The notes below the pieces were generated by a model. It was not told where the DNA came from and made no database searches. It saw nothing but the letters and a program-made list of their open reading frames with translations. A program made the translations under genes and the position numbers. DNA of 64,000 bases from contig CM043700.1 of NCBI GenBank assembly GCA_023935145.1, positions 135,876,828 through 135,940,827 on the forward strand, written 5' to 3'. This DNA comes from Bretschneidera sinensis. Taxonomy: Eukaryota > Streptophyta > Magnoliopsida > Brassicales > Akaniaceae. Positions 55,761 to 64,000 of this stretch are shown one piece after another (positions within the stretch are counted from its first letter, which is position 1; each line of letters starts with the position of its first letter).

Positions 55761-58700
55761 GTCCTCGTTTCAGAGAGAAAAAAAGGCGAGAGAGAGAGTT
55801 AGAGCACGTTATGTGAACTGTGGAAGTGGTTTTCCAACGTAGAAAGCAGAGTTACTCTTAACAAAAAGAATATTTGTTTGAAATTGATTTCTCTCTCTGT
55901 TTCGCTTTGTGCATCTTTACTCTGTTTTCTGGAGATATAAATAAGCTTTTTGTTCTATTTTCTTGGGATCTGCGCTCGAATTTCGAAGACAGTTCAATTA
56001 CAAGGTAATTATTAGTGCTTTTTTTACATATTACAGTGTCAATTTTAAGTTCAGGATTCTCTCCATTGACAGAATTCTCTTCGAGGATTCTCTTATTGCC
56101 GCGTTTTATGTTCTTCAATTTCCACATTTCCATTTCAATGAGGATTTGATTTTTTTTTCTAGACTTTAATTCCATATAATATCACTCATGTGTACTGACT
56201 CCACCGAAACTTCTCGAGATTTCTTGCATCTTCTCTTCTCTCTGCATCAATTGATTCTTTCTGTTTCTATTTGTCAATGAATATGCAGGATTTCATTCAA
56301 AATTCGTGGTTAGCTTCTCTCTGGTAAGTTAACAAACATCTCATTAAGTTCGCATTTGATTGTTGAATTCTATAAGAAATTTGAAATTCTCCTATTCTAT
56401 GTGCGTAATACACGTAGAAGAAATTTGTATGTTTATAACTACGGTGTATCAAATTTCAATATGTCACTTGTTGCAAGTGAACCAATTTTTTTTTTAAAAA
56501 AATAGGATTAATTATTCATGGGTAGTGATTCTGTCGGTTTGAGTTTACCAATGGTTAGATTAAGTCGCTTGAAACGGTTGTGCGCTGGAACTGACAATGA
56601 ACTGTTAGTTTACAAAATCGTTTTCTTATTCATTGTTAAGTTTTGATAAATATTTTAGGGTACAAATCAATAAGTTCTTGTTTGTAATTTTTTACGTCAA
56701 TAAAATTTTTAAAATTTATTTATTTAATTATTAATCAACTGAAAAAAATGCTTTTTGTATATGATATAAATAAGAATCTCTCCTTTCTCTCATATTAGAA
56801 ACAGAGTTTTTACGTGTCATTGCTTTGATCAACTGTTATTTCGAGCTGTTTAAATTTTGATGGCTGTGATTAAGTAATCAACTTATAAAATGGACGGTTG
56901 TGATATGTCGACGTTCACTGTAAGGATACGGATGCTGGAAAAGAGTAGGACTGATTTCGACCGACTTAAATTTAGTTTTTAAAAAGCTTCTTTTGATAAA
57001 AAAAAAAAAGTAAAAGAGAAGGAATCAACTCTTTATATGTCACCTAAAGGTTGTTTGGGACTCTCAAGTTGCCTATAAGTGTCACAAGTTGGCCCAGAAT
57101 CAGAATTTTCATTCTAGGCTTTTTCTTGTTGATGAGTCGCGCTTTTCATTTTCTCTTTTATGAGTAATTAATACTCCTACTTAAGTAAATTAGATGTGAC
57201 AAGTAACCGAAATTATACCTATTTGTATTTTCCTATAACTTGCCAAAAGAATTATGTATTTTCCCATTGAAGAATATAAGACAAATAAAATAGAAAATGT
57301 TATATCTAAGGGAAGGAAAAAAAGGTGGTACCACGCAGTTTAACTCGTGTACTCCTCCTTTACTATGAATATTTTTTGCTATGGTTTATGTTATATAGAT
57401 TTGATCATGTGTATTAGATATGGATAGCCTGTTGAATTTTTGTAATTTTTGTAATTTTTTATTTAAAATGTTTAAATATCGTATTATTATTTAAAATGTT
57501 AAAATCTGATACAAATATAACAAAATAAAATAAAAAATTCACACCAAAAAAATAAATATTCATAGTGTGACAGTTCTTTCCCATCATATTATTTTGTGAG
57601 CATTTGCATAACATTCTCATGCTTTCGATTTCCCTTATCTGATATGCTGATCTCAAATCATTTGAGATTCACGAGTTGGTGTCTTTATTAAATTTCTTTT
57701 CTGTTGTGTGACTGTACTATTCCTGCAGATCTTGCAAACATAATGTGAACAAATTGGTGCACACGTAGGGATTCACCGCAGCTGAATCCTCAAGAAGCCC
57801 CTTCTGTCTTCTTCACACGTGGTATAGCTATCTACATCCCTTACAGAAAATTAAACGTATACCATTTTTTTTTAGAGATATTTGTTATAGTTTTTATTTA
57901 CGGAAAATAAAATCATTTCATTAATTTTACAACAATTTAATTAAATTAATTTATTTATTTACAGAAAACAAGAATTGTAATTTAATTTAATTAATTTTTA
58001 TTTTTTAAAACTTAGGTAAAATTATTTTTTTCCTTTTATGGGATTGTTAGTTTGGTTTCATGTGTTTTGTTGGATTCATTGGTTTAAACCTCATGCTCAA
58101 TTTTCAGTGATATTTTTTATATTTATTAATATAATTTTGGTTAATCAAAATTTTAACTGTAACTTTTTATAGTCAATCCGATCGGTTATTATTAATCTAA
58201 ATATTTTGATTAATCAAAATACTTAATTGTTTTAATTAAGTTAACCGATTGTATAACCTTACATATAAAACCTCAAAACAAGTGAAAAACTTTTCGTTGG
58301 TGATAGGTCATCAAGCCACACAAAATACACGTATTCTAAAAAAAATTGTAGGCTTATCTTCTGACCTAAAAAGAGCATTTTTCCGGTCAAAATAGGTGCA
58401 TGAATCATCTGAATACCAAATTACCTTTATGGGGAAACATTCAATCACGAACCAACCCCAAGAAGAAAGAAGCTTGACTCATGACAGTTTTTATCTTGAC
58501 TCGGCCGGCATCTGTCAATCCTGAGATGACAAATGACCTCTTTACTTTTCCTAATTTTTTTTTCATATATGTTGACTCAGCAATCAGCATCGCCTACTTC
58601 CCGCTACCCAATGAATTTGTTAGATAGAGTTTAAAATAATTTTACATCCGATTAAATTTTTTTTAATAATTTAAATTTTTTTATAGATAATATTAGTATA

Positions 58701-59494
58701 AATGTAAAAATTAAAAAATAATATTATCCACGAAATTTTTTTAAATTATTAATAAAATTTAAAATAAATAATATTTGAAACTCGATCTAATCAAGATTAA
58801 TTTTTTTTTACTAACTAATTAGACAAGTCTTCCTCTAATTATTCCATAAGTAACACGTTTTTCTCAAGAAATCGTTCACATTTAATTTTAACACGTGAAA
58901 ATCAAGTTGATCGGTTTTTTAGTTGCTAGTAGGGCTAGAATCAAATTGAACTTTTATCGAATTACTTGAACTCGAGCTAAGTCAAGGTTCGGTTTAAACT
59001 TGAGCTTGAAATTTAGGTTCGAATAGCTTAAGGTTCGAATTGAAAAGCTCTCGAATAATTCGATAAAATACTATCGAGTTTGAACTCGAATCAATATTTA
59101 TTTATTAAAATTATAGTTCGAGTTCGAATAAGTTCGATTGTTATCGATTTCGAACTAAACTGAATTCAAACATTCATAAAATTTACCAAACTCGAACTTC
59201 ACTTAATTTTCGAAATCAATTTGAATTCAAATCCATTCATTTAAGCTCAAATCGAACCGAATACTAAGATTTAGTAGTATTCGGGTTCACTGGAATCTAC
59301 CCAGTTACTAGCATAATAATCGTTACGCTGTGGCAACTTGTTTTTAACCAAACCCAATAACAACCGTCAGTGGAAACGTGTAATAAAAACTGCAGTGACA
59401 AAAAGCATTTCACCTGCTAACTTGACAATTAGTTCTAATTTTGCAGTGGCATAGGAAGCGAGGTGCTTGACTGATCAGAAAAATCTTGATTTAA
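55760..59494 (+). other. ACR3: predicted spliced 5' leader of ACR3
   Basis: Predicted non-coding exons are about 55760-56004 (donor AAG-GTAATT), 56289-56323 (ATATGCAG to CTG-GTAAGTT), 57729-57821 (TTCCTGCAG to GTG-GTATAG) and 59447-59494 (TTTTGCAG, ending at the ATG). The only ATGs in these exons are at 55811 and 57743, and each is followed at once by TGA. Splice choices are inferred from sites only; the transcription start is not known. Confidence 0.5.
58928..59305. repeat. TCGAA/TCGAG-rich repeat in the last leader intron of ACR3
   Basis: More than a dozen TTCGAA, TTCGAG or CTCGAA phrases lie between TAGGGCTAGAATCAAATTGAAC and the region of CAAATCGAACCGAATAC. The ends are only loosely inverted. 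The TAGGGCT start and subterminal repeated words resemble non-autonomous hAT elements. Confidence 0.4.
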
Positions 59495-62128
59495 ATGGCT
59501 AGAGTTTGTTGGCCATATTTTGATCCTGAGTACGAGAACTTGAGCACCAGAATCAATCCTCCGAGGTTCTTAATTATATATCTCCTTATGATCAATACCT
59601 CTATAAGAATGTCTTTGTTGATCTACTTGCTATATCAATTAGACGGCCTTAATTAATTGATGGCTTCATCATCAGTGTCATTGCTTGTTGTGCTAAGGTT
59701 GATTCTCCTTTCTCGATTTTCCATTTGCAGGGTTTCTGTAGACAACACTACCTACAAAGACTGTACTCTCATCAAGGTAATTAACAACCCGTTTGGTCTT
59801 GCTATAGTTTAGTTTATTATGTCAAATTGGTTTTTTAAAAAAACTAAAAACTGTTTAGTGCATAAACATGAATTGTGTTTTTATAGTATTTAGCTTAACT
59901 TCTGTTTTTTAAAATAAAAACTCGATCCATACCTAACTCATCATATATAATCGGAATGAGGCCTCTTGTCTTGTGACTTTTGGAGTTAAGCTAACGACAG
60001 TCGTGGTTTTTAATCATAGTAAAAGCTATGGAGTTCTTTTTTTTAATGGTAAAGTAAAAGCTATTTTAAAATGCTTACAAAATTCGGTGAGCTTTCTCTT
60101 CAAACCGGTTATGAAAATTTTAATTTACATAGGTTGACAGTGTGAACAAACCGGGAATATTACTGGAAGTTGTTCAAATTCTAACAGACATTGATCTCAT
60201 TATTACCAAAGCTTACATCTCCTCTGATGGCGGATGGTTCATGGACGGTATGTATGTACTTAAGATTTAATTATATCAAGCTTTTCTTCAGTGTTTCTTT
60301 CCTTTAATTGGTCCATTAATGTAGAGTGACATTTTCACATTTTCTTTGAATAAACAGTGTTTCATGTCACTGATCAGCAAGGAAACAAGATTACAGATGT
60401 CAAAACCATTGACTACATCGAGAAGGTACGCTCTTATTATTTCTCCCATGATCATTTGCTTCAAACAAAAACAGGATCAATTTCTCCATATTACATATAT
60501 ATTGAATGCAATTTCTTTGGATTTTGTTTCAAAAGGCTTTAGGACCAAAGGGCAATAGCACAGGTGGATCATTGAACAAATGGCCAGGCAAAAGGGTTGG
60601 AGTACACTCTGTTGGGGATCACACCTCCATTGAACTAATTGGCAGAGACCGCCCTGGCCTCTTATCCGAGATTTCTGCTGTCCTTACAAACCTTCATTTT
60701 AATGTGGTTGCTGCTGAAGTTTGGACACACAACAGGCGAATAGCGTGTGTTGTTTATGTGAACGATGATACCACAAACAGAGCTGTAGATGACCCAACTA
60801 GATTATCTATTATGGAGGAGCAACTTAAGCACATTTTACGTGGGTGCGAGGAAGACGAGAAAGTGGCTCGAACCAGTTTCTCCATGGGGTTCACTCATGT
60901 TGATCGCCGGCTTCACCAGATGTTGTTTGCTGATAGGGACTATGAAGGAGGTGGAGTAACAAGTACTGATCAGGTTGATTATCCTCCCTGCTTCAAACCA
61001 AAGATAATGGTTGAGCGCTGCGAGGAGAAAGGGTACTCAGTGGTTAGTGTCAGTTGTAAAGATCGAGCTAAACTGATGTTCGACATTGTCTGTACACTTA
61101 CAGATATGCAGTACGTTGTTTTTCATGCCAACATCTCATCCAACGGCCCTTATGCATCACAGGTATTATCCATCCTCATGAAATTTGATCAAGAAATTCA
61201 CCTCTATATAGAAAAATATTCGTGCAAAATGTTCAAAATGTTACTTATGTATGGCTGGTGTATAAACATGTATGTAGGAGTATTTTATTCGCCATATGGA
61301 TGGCTGTACGCTTGATACTGAAGAAGAGAAGGAAAGGGTCATCAAATGTCTTGAAGCTGCAATTCGAAGAAGAGTAAGTGAGGTGAGTGCAATTGTAACA
61401 AAATACTTAATTTGCTCATCTGTTGCCCTTACTATTTCCTAGTAAAATCATATCAAATCTGGTTAGCTCAGAATTATAGTTCTCTTTAATATATAGTTAT
61501 ATAGATTATAGACAAGAGGTGGAGAGAGAGTCGTTAATACAAACTATCTCGATTGTCGAATGAAAAATTAACGAGGAATCGAGCTTGATTTCTGAGCTTA
61601 GTATGTTTTTTACTTTTTTGCCTAAACGTGGGTTTTTATTATTTTTTTTTTATTGATGAAATGTTCGTTTTACCCTGAATATGTCAACTGTCATTTTTAT
61701 AATTTGGAAAGTAGATATTCACCCACTTCAAAATATATTATTTGAAATGATTTTATTAGTGAGTAGATACATTTTAATGGATTTTAGCATGAACTCAGGG
61801 TCTAAGCTTAGAACTCTGTGCAAAGGACAGAGTAGGATTGTTGTCAGATGTGACAAGGATTCTAAGAGAGAATGGTTTGTCAGTTACAAGAGCTGGAGTG
61901 ACGACAATCGGAGAGAAAGCAATGCATGTGTTCTACGTGAGTGATGCTTCAGGGAATCCAGTAGACATGAAGACTATTGAAGGACTACGTAAAGAAATCG
62001 GACATACGATGATGCTTAATGTGAAAAAGGCTCCAGGCAATGTAAAGGCTCCTGAGCCTGAGACAAGTGGATCATGGGCCAAAACAAGCTTCTTCTTTGG
62101 GAATTTGTTCGAAAGGTTCTTGGCTTGA
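59495..62128 (+). CDS. ACR3: ACT domain-containing protein ACR3-type, four ACT repeats
   Basis: Coding exons are 59495-59565, 59731-59776, 60133-60247, 60358-60425, 60536-61162, 61278-61382 and 61799-62128; GT-AG throughout, 453 aa, the length of Arabidopsis ACR3. The N-terminus [20 protein letters not shown] is the family opening. ACT domains lie at about 26-100 ([19 protein letters not shown]), 129-210 ([19 protein letters not shown]), 262-340 ([18 protein letters not shown]) and 346-425 ([19 protein letters not shown]). The conserved C-terminal tail [16 protein letters not shown] ends at TGA. ACT repeats bind amino acids in many enzymes; the plant ACR family is thought to sense amino acids or act as regulators, but the ligand is not defined. 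No catalytic domain is present. There is no operon-like link to neighbours. Confidence 0.95.
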
Positions 62129-62840
62129 AATTTGTGTCTATGTGATTGTGATAATAGGCCCATTGAAATGTATAGAATAATAAATGGGCACGGCTTGTAA
62201 TTGCTCACCTTGTTTAAAACATAAATAAATGTCCTGAATATTATGAAGTCAAAGACCTTTGACTTTTTGCAGTTCCCTTTTTTTTCTGGTTTATTTCTCA
62301 TATATTTTAAAAAAAATTGATTGGAAGCTTGCTTGGTTTATTGGATTATTCAACCCTAGCTTGGCTAAGAAAATGATGGACTTGAAATAGCAAAATGTGT
62401 AAAACAAGATAATTGTATAAAAGAAGAAAAGGTTTGCTTGTAAGTTATAACAAAATTATTTCATTTTTTTTAAAGCATATGAAGTACAACTGGAATGTGT
62501 TAAAGAATTTGACGATGATATTTGAGGTAGATTTAAGTAAGTTTAAATCAATTTGTTTAAATCTTTTTTAAGGCAAAAACTATTTTAATCAAATTTAAAC
62601 AAATTGATTTAAATTTGCTTAAATCATACTTAAATTCATACGAACACAATCAATTCATGTTTTTGGTAGAGTTTATAAAAACCTAAGTAGAATAATATTG
62701 AAGTAAATCTCCTAACAACCTAACTTAATCACACCATAATATATCTAAAATATTATATAATATTCTCTCACGCAAACAAATAAGCAAGGAAAACTAAAAA
62801 AAATAATTGCAAAATTCATTTTAAGTTTAAGGTTAAGTAG
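62129..62840. other. ACR3 3' flank, no gene seen
   Basis: This holds the presumed 3' UTR (AATAATAAATGG near 62167) and AT-rich spacer. A short inverted pair, AAGTTTAAATCAATTTGTTTAAAT and its complement (about 62540-62615), could form a hairpin. Confidence 0.45.
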
Positions 62841-63194
62841 CAGTTTGTTCAATGAGTTTTCAAAATAGACAATTTAGCTTAGGACTTTGTCAATTTGAAG
62901 CAATTCAACCAATTGATTTAATTCCAGCCAAATTCCGATTAAAGCGTTACAAGAAAACTTAATATATTTGCTAACTTGTCATGCCAAATGATTAAGATTA
63001 CAGATAAACTTAATATATTTACCATCCCAAGTGACAAGTTAGCAAATATAATAAGTTTTTCGATTATTTTTTTTTATCAAAAATTGGTTAGAATTTGATC
63101 AGAATCATTCAGAATCATATCAATAAATTGAATTATTCCAACTTAACAAAATTAAGGGTTAAATTAGCTATTTTGAAAACTCATGGTACAAACT
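62841..63194. repeat. fold-back MITE-like element
   Basis: The left arm CAGTTTGTTCAATGAGTTTT (62841) and the complement of the right arm TAGTTTGTACCATGAGTTTT are nearly identical and both continue with CAAAATAG. Inner arms TTTGCTAACTTGTCA and TGACAAGTTAGCAAA (about 62969 and 63031) pair as well. The whole 350 bp can fold on itself. No coding sequence. Confidence 0.65.
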
Positions 63195-63745
63195 AGAGGT
63201 AGCAATTCGAGTTGACGGGTCATGTTCGTATCGTGTCGAAATTGGATATAACACTAAATGGGTCAACACGAACATGACACGATTATTAATTGTGTTAAGA
63301 AAACCCAACACTAACTTGACCTGTTTATTAAACGGGTAACACGACACGCTTAACCCGTTTAATAAACGGATTGTGTTAGACCTTACACGACAACACGTAC
63401 GACACGACCAATTTGTCAAACACGACAATCCGACACGACGAGACTAATATGTTAGACGCGACAATACGACACGATTAACCAGACACGACATGTTTATTAC
63501 ATAAGCAAATATAAGTTATATTACATAACCATCTATCTAATCATTTATAATCCAAATTCCAACATATTCATGATCCAAATACATATAAAAAAAAGCCGAA
63601 TTAATAACATAAACATTATCTTATTAACTATCCATATTGGGAGAGGGGAGAGAGTCTGTAGACTCTGTGATGCGCCACTATTGAGTGAGTCTGTGAGGGA
63701 GTGTTTTGTGTTTGTGATGTGGTGAAAATAAGAATTAGAGTTTAT

Positions 63746-63804
<59 letters not shown>

Positions 63805-64000
63805 AAGAATTTTTTTAATATAATAGATAATTTTTTTAAATGAGTCATAAATCGTGTCAACACTTCTTATCAGAACCAATGAATTGAATCGTGTCATTTC
63901 GGATTAGCAGATTAACCTGCGACACTACACAATTTTTTCGTGTCATAATCATGTCGACATGATTACGACACGAACCCGATTATACTCAACATTAACATAT
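63194..64000. mobile_element. hAT-like non-autonomous element, right end outside window
   Basis: This starts TAGAGGTAGCAATTCGAG, a hAT-type terminus. Subterminal DNA is packed with ACACGACACG and AACCCGTTTAA-type words up to about 63495 and again from 63840. The arrangement is typical of hAT elements with CGACAC subterminal repeats. The other terminus and target duplication lie beyond 64000. Confidence 0.5.
63749..63802. repeat. (TA)n(CA)n compound microsatellite
   Basis: About twenty TA units run into six CA units. The plus and minus reading frames here (Tyr-Ile repeats) are artefacts. Confidence 0.95.

Noticed and set aside
63545..63799. 84-codon minus-strand frame beginning with Tyr-Ile repeats
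   Set aside because: Reads through the (TA)n(CA)n microsatellite.

Overview
This window is nuclear DNA from a flowering plant, most likely a eudicot; the species cannot be told from the sequence. The signs are spliced genes with GT-AG introns in AT-rich DNA, a PLS-class PPR gene, a plant mitochondrial branched-chain keto-acid dehydrogenase, a plant USP-like/kinase fusion, an ACR-type four-ACT protein, and Copia, Athila-like Gypsy, TRIM, hAT, MITE and SINE elements.

Layout. (1) 1-1370: 3' part of an intronless E-class PPR gene (+). (2) About 2047-2170: a lone exon-like fragment of an RWD-domain protein. (3) 5138-10887: a complete nine-exon gene for the mitochondrial BCKDH E1-alpha subunit (+). 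(4) 10888-13472: intergenic DNA with a fold-back element, a SINE-like repeat and the next promoter. (5) 13473-48817: one ten-exon kinase gene (+, 594 aa) of about 35 kb; all ten exons join in frame. Intron 3 (7.7 kb) holds a gutted Copia element. Intron 4 (22.2 kb) holds a nest: TRIM, inside it Copia-1, inside that an Athila-like Gypsy derivative, inside that Copia-2, plus a hAT element carrying a PPR gene fragment inserted separately in Copia-1. All five LTR elements lie antisense to the gene. (6) 48818-55640: AT-rich intergenic DNA with a MITE-like element. (7) 55640-62128: promoter, multi-exon leader and seven coding exons of an ACR3-type ACT-repeat gene (+, 453 aa). (8) 62129-64000: a fold-back element and one end of a hAT-like element that leaves the window.

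The host genes are not an operon and share no pathway. BCKDH E1-alpha works in leucine/isoleucine/valine breakdown in mitochondria, ACR3 belongs to a presumed amino-acid-sensing family, and the PPR protein probably acts on organelle RNA. No new defence or enzymatic system was seen. The most notable items are the dated five-deep nest in a still in-frame kinase gene, the hAT element that captured a PPR segment, and a predicted ACR3 leader whose only two upstream AUGs are both AUG-UGA start-stop elements. All homology calls come from recognition by eye, without database searches; exon joins were set by reading frame and GT-AG sites.
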